A DNA stretch of 64,000 bases, taken from the NCBI RefSeq assembly GCF_000519185.1, contig NZ_JAFA01000007.1:248001-312000 (forward strand). The letters run 5' to 3'. Position 1 is the first letter of the stretch. Every line of letters begins with the position of its first letter. The stretch comes from Paraburkholderia nodosa DSM 21604. GTDB taxonomy: Bacteria; Pseudomonadota; Gammaproteobacteria; Burkholderiales; Burkholderiaceae. Below, one piece after another: positions 54,332-63,144 of this stretch. The notes beneath the pieces are model-generated. The model was not told where the DNA came from. It did not search any database and saw only the letters and a list, made by a program, of their open reading frames with translations. Made by a program: the position numbers and the translations under genes.

Positions 54332-54838
54332 TCACCGGTAGCTCAGCGGCACGTTGAACGCGATTCGTAGTGCCTGATGTGCCGAGGCTTGCGCGCCTTG
54401 ATGCACTGGCTCCCCCCGTCGCCACATACTCCCGTGATGGGAAGCTTCAGCGGAGCCTACATAGGTCGGAGCAAGCATGGTCCCGCGGCAACGCCTGGCG
54501 CCGCAGCGACAGGTGTACTCGCTGGCTGATTCGCGTGCTTTCGCAGGGATCTCAAGCGCGTAGTCGATGAACAGTTCCTCGCCGGGCTGGATGTCCTTGA
54601 GCGCGTTGATGTAGACGCGGCCTGATTGCTCGATCGCCTCACAGTTCGCCTTGCACGCATGGTTGAGCCACCTTGCGCCGTTTCCGCCGCGGCCGCCATC
54701 TATGACGCGCCCGTCCGACAACCCGAAGAGGAATGTATGCCCGGCGTCGGCGCGGCGCGCATAGGTGCGGGTCGCTTCCCGCCAGGTGGTGACGAGCCCC
54801 TTGTATTCAAAGATGCGCTCGCCGGCGCGACGACGCAC
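54332..54838 (-). CDS. SET-domain protein (possibly N-terminally truncated)
   Basis: From GTG 54838 about 168 residues contain the SET methyltransferase core: GERIFEYKGLVTTW, then FGLSDGRVIDGGRGGNGARW, the knot-forming LNHACKANCEA, and GEELFIDY. A post-SET cysteine cluster, YTCRCGARRCRGTM, follows. Such proteins transfer methyl groups from S-adenosylmethionine to protein lysines; bacterial targets are mostly unknown. The first beta-strands of the fold (the usual HGxGVFA segment before GERI) are not readable in this frame. Either the start is lost by mutation or the gene is a pseudogene. The tail after GTM is about 45 residues longer than expected. Unrelated to its neighbours. Confidence 0.6.
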   Translation of the reverse strand: MRRRAGERIFEYKGLVTTWREATRTYARRADAGHTFLFGLSDGRVIDGGRGGNGARWLNHACKANCEAIEQSGRVYINALKDIQPGEELFIDYALEIPAKARESASEYTCRCGARRCRGTMLAPTYVGSAEASHHGSMWRRGEPVHQGAQASAHQALRIAFNVPLSYR

Positions 54839-55134
54839 TGTATGACGCTGACAGGATGGCAACTGCTGCTCAAAATGACGCCGTGGTCCAGCGGTGGGAA
54901 ACGTTGATGTGGCAATTTCAGACGCCCACACCGTGGACTCCGTCCGGACAGAAGTGGGTAGCGATGAGCCGGATATTCGATCTGGAGCAGCAATAGAATC
55001 GCCGGAGAACGTGGCGCGGCGAAGGAATGAATCAGGCTCATCGAGAATGCTGATTATGCCGAGGACAACGATGAGCCGCGTATGACCGGAAAACGGTATG
55101 TTCATGGGCTCGATTACTGCTTCTGCTCGATCTC

Positions 55135-55441
55135 ATGTCGCCGCACGATTCAGTGTGCTTTATTCCGGACACCCCGTCTAGCAAGGTTGAAGAAAAGTAC
55201 GCGCTGCACGTCTACTTTGCGACGGAACTGGCATCCTCGATCGATACCGTGCTGCAACCCACACCCTGGGGAGAACCGCGACTGTCTCGCGCTTCAGTTC
55301 GTCGATGTGATGGCGGGAGTTATCTGGTCTCACTATGAGCGCAGCAACACCGAAGCATACGCAGTGTGCGATACCGCATATCGGCCAGCGCCACCTGTTC
55401 TTCTAGGCGGCCGCTCCCGGAGACCGACTGACTTGCCGTAA
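55135..55441 (+). pseudogene. Possible DUF3800-family remnant, frameshifted
   Basis: Two overlapping frames seem to carry one protein. The first (from 55135) reads EEKYALHVYFATELASSIDT and VLQPTPW. The other continues with CLALQFVDVMAGVIWSHYER to 55441. The ALQFVDVMAGVIW-HYE pattern recalls the C-terminal active-site strand-helix of DUF3800 proteins, an RNase-H-like family found on mobile DNA. A frameshift near 55270 would be needed. Likeness is short and the call is tentative. Confidence 0.35.
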
Positions 55442-56013
55442 TACCTCGCATCGCCCTGTACCGACGCTCAAGGCGGCGCTCCCTTTCCTAAAGGTGATAC
55501 GGATCTGTACCGCTTGGTGTCTGGACAAGGTTCACCTCGTACGATGCATTGACGTTCGCTGCTCCACATACCGGAAGGATTCCTGAATACATTCCACATG
55601 AGGACTAGACCAGGCGGGTGAGGATCACGTGCTGGACCCACTCTAACGGGCCGCTGGCGTGCAAAGGTGCTCGACGGACGCGGGTGGCACCCGGTCAATT
55701 GTCAATGGCGCTTGCCATGGGCAATAGCAGTTGCCGGAGGCGCCAGTTCAGTACCTCCGCCCTGGCTTGCCCGACGCGTTGCGAAACGCTTCGGTTCGAA
55801 AGGCCCATGAAAATCCTGTGAAAGTATATGGAAATGGCAATCGCTTGTATTTCCATTGTTATTGACGTAGTCCGATCAGGTAGGTACGATGCGCCGCTGA
55901 TGAACGGCGGGCGGACCAAAACAACCGCGCGCAGACCCGGCATTGAATCAGCAAAGGGCGGAACGCATGGCGGCGTCCCGATACAGCCCAATGACTTCGG
56001 ACTGGAAGATGTT
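55442..56013. other. Gap with one inverted repeat, no gene recognised
   Basis: ATGGAAAT and ATTTCCAT (55828-55835 and 55849-55856) form a perfect spaced dyad about 160 bp before the cytochrome gene, where it could be an operator. The open frame between 55828 and 56013, in phase with the cytochrome, has no membrane or family character and is probably leader. Confidence 0.4.
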
Positions 56014-56643
56014 ATGAACCGGATGTCACGAGCGGCAAGGCAATCCAGCACGCATGAAGGTGAGCCGTTAACCGAGATCGGGCAAGATGGCCAATCTGGC
56101 CTGCGCGGCCTGGTACAAGTGCAGGCCGAGACCGACCGGGGCCGCTACGACAGCGTTGCGCGATTTTTCCACTGGACATTTGCTGCCTGGATTATTTACG
56201 CGAGCATTACGGGTTACTCGCTCACCCGGATGGCCGATGGACCGGTGCACGATTCCCTGTCGCAACTGAACATGTCGATAGGAACGGTGCTGATCGTGCT
56301 TTTTCCGCTTCGGGTGGGTTGGAAGCTGGTCCGAATCGCGCCGCCTGCGCTGCCCGATGTGTCCGTCGAACAGCAATTGCTGGCACGCATCGTACATGTC
56401 GTGATTTACGTCACGATTTTTGCTGTGCTTGCGAGTGGTTTCCTGATGGTTCCGAATGGCTATCCGTTGTTCGGCCTGGTTGAAATTCACACTCCGTTCC
56501 AGAAAGGTCCGCTAACCGACGAATTGTTCGCAGTGCATCGCGCAAGTTGCGCTCTGCTGGTGGGACTGGTCATATTGCACGTGGCTGCAGTAATCAAGCA
56601 CCAGCTTATCTCGCGTAACGACGTGCTGCGAAGGATGCTTTAA
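56014..56643 (+). CDS. Cytochrome b561-family protein
   Basis: This 209-residue inner-membrane haem protein has four hydrophobic segments. The first follows YDSVARFFHWTFAAWIIYAS (residues ~48-68) with the histidine typical of the RYHWxxA motif. Others are near 90-110, 130-155 (IVHVVIYVTIFAVLASGFLM) and 180-200 (HRASCALLVGLVILHVAAVI). Histidines in helices 1, 3 and 4 are the expected haem ligands. I chose ATG 56014 because GGAAG precedes it; ATG 56023 also fits. The family shuttles electrons between quinol and periplasmic acceptors or superoxide. It ends 306 bp from the convergent TonB-receptor pseudogene; that gap holds no gene, only a short dyad (GAGTGGC/GCCACTC, 56915-56931). Confidence 0.88.
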   Translation: MNRMSRAARQSSTHEGEPLTEIGQDGQSGLRGLVQVQAETDRGRYDSVARFFHWTFAAWIIYASITGYSLTRMADGPVHDSLSQLNMSIGTVLIVLFPLRVGWKLVRIAPPALPDVSVEQQLLARIVHVVIYVTIFAVLASGFLMVPNGYPLFGLVEIHTPFQKGPLTDELFAVHRASCALLVGLVILHVAAVIKHQLISRNDVLRRML

Positions 56644-56949
56644 ATACTGCCCTCCGGTTCCGGCAACGACAAGCGTTTGCGCCGTGCAGTAGAGCCTACT
56701 CACGAGGAGCGGGGGTCACGATTGATCCAGCGCGTGGCCCCCGCGAATAGCGGCGCGGTCCAAGACATCGACGCTCTCAGACCTGCCGGTCGGCTGCCGC
56801 CCAATCCAGGCCTGGACGGCTCAGGCGATATAGCGTCGGTCCATCAGCGACGTTGCCAGAATCACAATCAACGTTGACGGTCTGCAATATATTGAGTGCG
56901 CAGTATTGGCGCTTGAGTGGCCTGGCCACTCGAGAAACGCTGGCCTTTT

Positions 56950-59199
56950 CTACCAGTTGTATCGCGCTGATGCGATGACTGTGCGAGGATTTCCATAAAT
57001 GCACACGGCTGATGACTGACAACCGCCTACGTAACGGCGATCGAAGATGTTCGTTGCGTTGATCGCGAAGCGCCAGTCGCGCATGTCGTAATGCACCGCG
57101 GCATCGTAGAGCGTATAGCTCGGCACAGAGATCGAGTTGTCTGCTGCGCCCGCAACCGAGCTTTGATAACGCACGCCCATGCCGAAGCCCAGTCCGGCGA
57201 TCGCGCCGGTATGCCAGGTCCAGTCAGCCCACAGCGATGCCATCTGCCGTGGCCGCGGAATATCCACCGGCCATTTGTTCAACGTTTCGTCATTGGCCTT
57301 GATGTTCTTCACGTCCTGATAGACGTATGCCGCAATGATCGACAGATTGTTCGTCAGCTTGCCCACAGCGCTGAACTCGAACCCTCGGGAGCGCACTTCG
57401 CCAGTCTGCACGTAGGTGCTGAGAGTGGGGTCGTCGAGGTTGGGCGTCGCGACGTTGGTCTGGTTTATCTGATAGAGCGCCGCGTTGAGCATCAGGTTTT
57501 TGCCGGGTGGCTGCCAGCGAACGCCCAGTTCAACCTGACGCCCGCGCGTGGGTTCGGGCAGGGCGCCGTTCGCCATGTTCACGCCGAGCAGTGGGTTGAA
57601 CGAGGTCGAGTAGCTGATGTACGGCGACAGCCCGTAATCGCCGAGGAACGTGAGACCGATGCGGCCGCTGAATGCGTGATCTGCCCGCGTCTGCTGAGTA
57701 CCGCCCATCAGGTCGTTCTGTGTTGTAACCGACCAGTCCTGGCGGCCACCGAGTGTGAACACCCAGCGGCGCCACTTGATCTGATCCTGCAAGTAGATGC
57801 CGAACGCGTCCATCGCGCTCTTGATGTCGGTACGAGGATACGCGTTCGACGAGGAGAAGATTGCCGCGGTAACGGGCGTGTATACAGGGCTGAAGAGATT
57901 CAGGTCAGGCGCGAGCGCGAGCCGCTCACTGTCGGTCGTGGTTTGCCGGTTGTACTCGAAACCTGCCAGCACGGTGTGGTCAAATTCGCCGGTTCGGAAT
58001 TTTGCCTGCGCCTGGTTGTCAATGTCGAAGCGGTTTTAGTTGAATTGGAAGATCCCGGCGTAGCGTGTGAGCGACGCCATCGTGGGGTCGGCTTCATCGA
58101 GGCCCCCGCCGTACACCGACCAGTCATCGGTCGAAAGATGCATGAAGCGTGCACTCTGGCGCACCGTCCACACACTATTGAACTGATGCTCGAACTGGTA
58201 GCCGATGGATGCCTGACGCTTGCCATAGCGGTCGAAATCCGGATCGCCCACGTAGAGATTGTTCGAGATCACACCGTTCGGATTGGGCAGGACCGTGCCG
58301 CTCGCTGGCAGGAAATTGCTTGCGGTGTCGGTCCAGTCCTGCAGGTAGGTCGCGTAGAGCGTGAACGACGTCGCAGCATCTGGCTGCCATTTGATGGAGG
58401 GCGAGAGCGCCACCCGCTGATCGGAGTTCGGCCCGAGCTGCACGTTGCCGTCGCGGGCGACGCCAACCACGCGGTAAGAAAGCGTGCCATCCTTGTCGAT
58501 CCTGTCGCCGATGTCGAAGGCAATCTGCTTGCGCGCGAAATTTCCGATCTGCAATTCCATTTCGCGAATGCGCTCACCATTAGCGATCTTGCTTTGCACA
58601 TCGACGATGGCGCCTGGATCGCCCTGCCCGTAAAGGACCGAGGTCGGGCCGCGCAGCACGCTCAGGCTGTCAATCATGTAGGGGTCGACGCGCCAGCTCG
58701 CGAGATTGATCGTGTTGGGCACGGAGAGTCCGTCGACGAAGAGCGTGGGCGTGAAGCCGCGCAGTGCGGAATACCAGTCGGAACGGTTGTCCGAGCTATA
58801 GGTGGAAAAACCCGGAACGTAGCGCAACGCCTGATTGATGTCTGTGGCGCGCGTCATCTCGATCTGCTCGGCGGTGACAACGTTGATCGTCTGCGGGATC
58901 TCGTTGATGGGCGTGTCCGTTTTCGTGCCGGTTGCGCTGCGGCGTGCGACCAGGCCGACGGTTGCATCCTTGTCGCCATTGGCCAAAACCGGGATCGTGG
59001 GTAGTGTTTCACCGCCTGCGGCCGGTTGGTCCGCTCCGCTGCTTGCTGCGTTGCCAGATACGCTGTCCGACGACTGCGCCTGCCGGGTTGCGCCCTGCGG
59101 CGCATCCGTCTGCGCCCAGGCGTGGCCCGCCGCCGCATAGAACGCCATGCCCGCAGCGGTCGAGATCGCGCGCATGCGCGTGCTGGTTGCCCATTCCAT
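56950..59199 (-). pseudogene. TonB-dependent siderophore receptor split by one stop codon
   Basis: ATG 59199 (GGAGAG upstream) opens a signal peptide (MRAISTAAGMAFYAAAGHAWA) and the plug domain (INEIPQTINVVTAEQIEMT, then SVLRGPTSVLYGQGDPGAIV). The frame reads to TAA at 58038-58036, between YAGIFQFN and NRFDIDNQAQAKF, and continues without frame change through beta-barrel sequence to the terminal SARYNW at 56950. Total length, 748 residues plus the stop, is normal for FpvA-like receptors. Tyrosine (TAT/TAC) would fit the stop position, so one base change explains the damage. Without read-through the barrel loses its second half and cannot insert. A Fur-like site and an AraC regulator lie upstream. 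Confidence 0.88.
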
Positions 59200-59694
59200 C
59201 CTTTGTTGCTCTCCAGTAGTGTGTGGCTGCCCGACGGCGAGCCTTGGTATCGGGGATGGCAGGCCAGGCGGCCAGTGCTTCCCCTGTTTTCCGTTGACTT
59301 GCATGCCCTGCCAGCGCCGCGCGCAACCGCGGCATCTCATGCGGTTTCACCGCCACTTCCCGACGACCTCACCGTTTCGCAGACAAGCCGGGAGCACGCG
59401 GCGGCGACAGTCTGTCGCGCAGCGGAAAGTCATTGCCCGGGGGATTTAGCGTGCGGCGCCGTCTGGGTGAACCAGCTGGCTCCTGACCACGCCTCTCATG
59501 TCTCTTGACCTTGCCAGGTTACGCGCAGTCGGCCGGCGGGAGGAATCGTGCATCGAACTATGCAAGAATGAGAATTATTACAGTTTTGACGCCCGACTTA
59601 GGGCCCGACGAGACAAGGGAAAGCTTACATGCGACCGACATCCGACGTAATGACAACTTCTATCGCGATCGTGCCATTTTGTTGCTGAAACTCG
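59200..59694. other. Divergent intergenic region between receptor and AraC genes
   Basis: These 495 bp separate the TonB receptor and the AraC regulator. Apart from the Fur-like site at 59567-59580 I see no gene; the GC-rich half near the receptor is open in several frames without family likeness. Confidence 0.5.
59567..59580. promoter_or_regulatory. Fur-box-like sequence
   Basis: AATGAGAATTATTA matches the core of the Fur consensus, AATGATAATCATTA, at 12 of 14 positions. It lies 115 bp before the AraC start codon and 367 bp from the receptor start. Iron control of the regulator, and through it of the receptor, is the usual logic for siderophore systems. Confidence 0.5.
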
Positions 59695-60516
59695 ATGAAA
59701 ACGGAAAAGCTTGAAAATCTGGAACCCGTATGGCGGCAACGCTTTCTGCCGATCCGCACAAACGCGGACAACCCGGTCGTTGCACGAATGTGGGATTTCG
59801 AGGACGGCTTTCGGGATGCGTGGCACGTTCACGACGAGGCCCAGCTCATCTATGTGACGCGCGGAGTGGCCCGAGCGCTAACACCGAATAGCATCTGGAC
59901 ACTCGCACCGTTCCAGGCGATCTGGATGCCGCCTGGCATGCTTCACGAGCTCCACGCGATTGGCGATGTGACCGCGCGTACGGCTTATGTCGATGCGGCA
60001 ATCGCGACGGAGTTCAGGGTATGGACGCAGTGCAGGGTGGTGCAGGTCGGACAGCTGCTGGACGCCTTGGTGGTGGCCCTGGCCGTGAGCGCCGGTGACA
60101 GCGATGCCCGGCGCGCCGAACTTGCGCTTCCGCTTTTCCTGTTCGAGCTGCAACGCGCATTGCCCGCGTTGAGCGGGACGCTTCCGCTTCCGGACGATCG
60201 CCGGCTGCGCGCAGTCTGCGAACAGCTGTTGCTGTGTCCCGAGAACAACGAAACGATTGACGTTTGGGGCGCGCGTGTCGGTGCCAGCACGCGGACATTG
60301 GCGAGGCTCTTTCGTGACGAGACCGGGCTGAGCTTTGGCCAGTGGAGGCAGCAGCTAAGGCTGGTGGAGGCCGTTGCGCGTCTCGCGTTGGGGACACCCG
60401 TGGCGACAGTTGCGGCTGAACTTGGCTATCAAAGTCCGAGCGCATTTACTTCGATGTTCAGGAAGGCGCTAGGAACGAGCCCGCAGAGGTATCTCAGGTC
60501 GCGCGACAACACGTGA
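59695..60516 (+). CDS. AraC-family regulator with N-terminal cupin
   Basis: This 273-residue protein has a cupin-type sensory domain with WHVHDEAQLIYVTRG near residue 42 and IWMPPGMLHELHAIG near 77. The C-terminal double helix-turn-helix is IDVWGARVGASTRTLARLFRD near 190 and VATVAAELGYQSPSAFTSMF near 240. The layout is that of NimR/TtrR-like regulators, in which drug or metabolite binding to the cupin switches activation. It is divergent from the broken siderophore receptor and has a Fur-like site in its promoter. The stop is 6 bp before an IS6 element, so any gene that followed has been displaced. Confidence 0.88.
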   Translation: MKTEKLENLEPVWRQRFLPIRTNADNPVVARMWDFEDGFRDAWHVHDEAQLIYVTRGVARALTPNSIWTLAPFQAIWMPPGMLHELHAIGDVTARTAYVDAAIATEFRVWTQCRVVQVGQLLDALVVALAVSAGDSDARRAELALPLFLFELQRALPALSGTLPLPDDRRLRAVCEQLLLCPENNETIDVWGARVGASTRTLARLFRDETGLSFGQWRQQLRLVEAVARLALGTPVATVAAELGYQSPSAFTSMFRKALGTSPQRYLRSRDNT

Positions 60517-60522
60517 TTCAAC

Positions 60523-61351
60523 GGCTTTGTCAAGTTGGCCGAAGATGGTGTGTGCCATCTGGGCAAGCTAAGGTATCCTTATTGGATAATTCCGAGCTTG
60601 CTTACCCCGGCCCAGCACTGCCAGGCAAGTAGGCGTGCCTGAAGTTCTACGCGATGGCAGGCAGCCTTCATCTGGTGCCGGGGCGAGGCGAAGTGCTGAC
60701 GGATAGGACCGAAGCGGGAGAGAAACGCCTGAATACGCTGGGGATCGCGAAAGCCTTGCATCTGGCGCTCGCGCCGGCACGTGGGTTGGTGGCTATTTTC
60801 CGCGCGGTTATTGACCCGGGCCGACGCTTTCACGAATACATGTTTCACTCCGGCCAGTTCGGGCACCTCCGCCTTTGCTGCCGGATAGCTACGCAGTTGA
60901 TCGGTGACAATCTTTCGGGGCACCGGGTGTGAGCGCAATACCTTCCTGAGAAAGCGTGTGGCCGCAGCCTTGTCGCGCCGCTTTTGCAACAGCACGCCCA
61001 GTTCGGTGCCGTGCTCGTCCACCGCGCGCCACAGCACGTACGGCTCGCCGCGCAGCTTCACGAACACTTCATCGAGGTGCCAGGTCGAGCCCACCCTGCC
61101 CCGCACGGCCTTCGCGCAGCGCGCAAACTGCGCACCAAACCGCTCGCACCAGTTGCGCACCGATTCGTTCGTGACACTCACGCCGCGCTCGAGTAGTAAT
61201 TCCTCGATGTCACGCAGGCTCAGGTTGAAGCGGTGGTACCACCGTACTGCGCAACTGATGACCGATGCCGGGAAACGGAAACCGTAGTAAGGTGATTTGC
61301 TCTTCTTCATCCCGCCATTTTACCAGGCACGGTCATCAACTTGACAAAGCC
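60523..61351 (-). mobile_element. IS6-family insertion sequence (second)
   Basis: The element is 829 bp long with perfect 15-bp terminal inverted repeats GGCTTTGTCAAGTTG (60523-60537 and, inverted, 61351-61337). Flanking 8-mers (60515-60522 and 61352-61359) do not match. Its ends share only GGCTTTGTC with the IS at 46859, and the transposases are clearly different. The two are therefore separate elements in opposite orientation and not arms of one composite transposon. Confidence 0.88.
60579..61310 (-). CDS. IS6-family transposase
   Basis: This 243-residue DDE transposase has D80 (TWHLDEVFVKL), D137 (KIVTDQLRSY) and E171 (NNRAENSHQPT) with the RRERQMQGFRDPQRIQAFLS stretch common to IS6 members. 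The N-terminal helix-turn-helix (SLRDIEELLLERGVSVTNES) precedes the catalytic core. The frame is intact and fills the element. It belongs to a different IS6 branch from the enzyme at 46918. Confidence 0.95.
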   Translation of the reverse strand: MKKSKSPYYGFRFPASVISCAVRWYHRFNLSLRDIEELLLERGVSVTNESVRNWCERFGAQFARCAKAVRGRVGSTWHLDEVFVKLRGEPYVLWRAVDEHGTELGVLLQKRRDKAAATRFLRKVLRSHPVPRKIVTDQLRSYPAAKAEVPELAGVKHVFVKASARVNNRAENSHQPTCRRERQMQGFRDPQRIQAFLSRFGPIRQHFASPRHQMKAACHRVELQARLLAWQCWAGVSKLGIIQ

Positions 61352-61674
61352 CTGCGAAAGCTACGCGCCCGGTCGCTATTGATGGGTGCGCGTATTGGTG
61401 CGCGGCGACGCGCCGTGTAACAGTCGCCGAATTTGCTTACGCGAGCGCCATCCGCGTGGCGGTTCGGCCGCCATGTCGTCCGCGCTCGCCCGCAAGGCGG
61501 CCCACGCCACGGCCACGCGCCTGTCACGAACACTATCCGGTCGCCCGATGCAGAAAATAGTCTGCTTGACGGATTGTATGACAGGAATATAATCCGTCAG
61601 CAAGCGGACGGTCTGCCGTCTGGAGAGGGCGGCCGCAAGTCGGCCAGAAAAGCCAACATTACGGAGACAGCACC
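61352..61674. other. Upstream region of the MFS/lactonase operon
   Basis: No gene is recognised here. The right part holds a strong promoter and palindrome at 61566-61599. The GC-rich left part, next to the IS, could be the residue of a displaced regulator gene, but no family motif is visible in any frame. Confidence 0.45.
61566..61599 (+). promoter_or_regulatory. Sigma70 promoter with overlapping palindromic operator
   Basis: TTGACG (61566-61571), a 16-bp spacer and TATAAT (61588-61593) form a near-consensus promoter. TGACGGATT (61567-61575) and AATCCGTCA (61591-61599) are perfect inverted arms that cover both hexamers, so a bound repressor would shut the promoter. The ATG of the MFS gene is 75 bp downstream of the predicted start. 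Confidence 0.7.
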
Positions 61675-63090
61675 ATGCAGATGGATGCCAGCATTGGAGC
61701 GCGCCTGGACAAACTGCCCCTGTCCGGGTTCCATTGGCGTCTGCTCGGACTGATCGCGGCCGGCATGTACTTCGATTCGTTCGACATCTATATCGCCGGC
61801 ACAGTGCTTGCCGCGATGGTTCACAGCGGCGAGTCCACGCTGGGTCAGAACGCGACGTTCGTTTCCGTCACCTTTATCGGCATGATGGCGGGCGCGTGGC
61901 TCTCCGGGGTGCTCGGCGATCGCTTCGGCCGCCGCTTCTGCTATCAGTTCAACCTCGGCATTTACGGCTTCGCATCGATTGCCGCGGCGCTCGCGCCGTC
62001 GATCTACTGGCTGATCTTCTTTCGTCTCGTGATGGGCATCGGCATGGGTGCCGAGATCGTGGTCGGATACGGCACGCTCAGCGAGTTCATTCCCGCCCAC
62101 TGGCGCGGGCGCTTTGGCACGATCCTCAACCTCATCATCAACACGTCGCTGTTTCTCTCGACGTTTCTCGGCTGGCTGATCGTCCCGCAGTACGGCTGGC
62201 GCTGGATGTTCGCGATCGCGGGATGCGGCGCGCTGTTTGTCTGGTTCCTGCGCAAGTCGATGCCGGAATCGCCGCGCTGGCTCGCATCGCGCGGACGCGC
62301 CGACGAAGCCCGGCAGATCGTCGAGCGCATCGAGGCGGCGTGCGGCAGGCCCACGGACCGCACGGCGGGTGTCACGTCGTCCCTCACGCGCGAGTCGTCT
62401 GCAGGCGCCGCGAACAATGCGAACGATGCCGGCCGGCTCGCAGACCTGTTTTCGCGCCGGCTGCTGACGCGCACCACCACAGCCATCACGGTGCTCGTCG
62501 CGCTCTTTACCGTCAATTACGCATTCGTCAGCTGGATACCCACATTCCTCGTGAAGCAGGGACACAGCGTGTCGAACTCGCTCGGCATCACGGCACTGAT
62601 GTTCGCGGGCGGCCCCGTCGGTTCGCTGATTGCATTTGGCCTCGCCGAGCGCCTTGGCCGGAAATGGGGCATTGTGCTGTTTTCGCTCGTCTGCGCGGGC
62701 TTTGGCGTCGCCTATCCGTTCGCGCAGTCGGCGGTGGCGATCACGGCGCTCGGCTTTGCGATCACGGCTGGCATCTATGTGCTGTCTTCGTTCAGCGTCG
62801 CCACGTATGTGCCCGAGCTGTTTCCCACGGAGCTGCGGCTGCGCGCCGCGGGGCTTGCCAACACGGCGGGCCGCGCAGTCAGCATCGTCGTGCCGTACGC
62901 GGTGGCGAGCGCGTTCATGCGCTTCGGCATCTCGGGCGTGCTCACGCTGATCGTCAGCACGCTGCTGATACAGGCGGTGATCGTCGGCGTGTTCGGGGCG
63001 GAAACGAAGCACCGCTCGCTCGAAGCGATTGCCGCCGACGCCACGAACGGGCAAGCGCTTGAAGGATGCGCGAGCGCCGCGGCGGAGTGA
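61675..63090 (+). CDS. MFS transporter (aromatic acid:H+ symporter-like)
   Basis: This 471-residue transporter has twelve hydrophobic segments. The family's loop 2-3 motif GVLGDRFGRRFCYQ lies near residue 80, DSFDIYIAGTVL near 32 and GIGMGAEIVVGYGTLSEFIP near 125. This pattern places it in the sugar/aromatic-acid symporter branch (PcaK/BenK, also MFS_1 metabolite:H+ symporters). PESPRWLASRGRADEA begins the mid-loop, and the loop 8-9 motif GLAERLGRKWG is near 325. GGAGA precedes the ATG. It is followed at 54 bp by a lactonase-like hydrolase and an SDR, suggesting an importer for a lactone or hydroxy acid that these enzymes use. Confidence 0.92.
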   Translation: MQMDASIGARLDKLPLSGFHWRLLGLIAAGMYFDSFDIYIAGTVLAAMVHSGESTLGQNATFVSVTFIGMMAGAWLSGVLGDRFGRRFCYQFNLGIYGFASIAAALAPSIYWLIFFRLVMGIGMGAEIVVGYGTLSEFIPAHWRGRFGTILNLIINTSLFLSTFLGWLIVPQYGWRWMFAIAGCGALFVWFLRKSMPESPRWLASRGRADEARQIVERIEAACGRPTDRTAGVTSSLTRESSAGAANNANDAGRLADLFSRRLLTRTTTAITVLVALFTVNYAFVSWIPTFLVKQGHSVSNSLGITALMFAGGPVGSLIAFGLAERLGRKWGIVLFSLVCAGFGVAYPFAQSAVAITALGFAITAGIYVLSSFSVATYVPELFPTELRLRAAGLANTAGRAVSIVVPYAVASAFMRFGISGVLTLIVSTLLIQAVIVGVFGAETKHRSLEAIAADATNGQALEGCASAAAE

Positions 63091-63144
63091 AGGGCGCCGC
63101 AAGGATTTCCACACACGGATCACCAGATAAAGGAAACAAGAGAC

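Noticed and set aside
55828..56013. N-terminal extension of the cytochrome b561 protein by 62 residues
   Set aside because: No family likeness and a better ribosome site at 56014.
46859..61351. Composite transposon bounded by two IS6 elements
   Set aside because: The two elements have different ends and different transposases and lie in opposite orientation.
61376..61603. Minus-strand 75-codon frame next to the second IS6 element as a regulator remnant
   Set aside because: No helix-turn-helix or family motif can be seen; the frame crosses the operon promoter.
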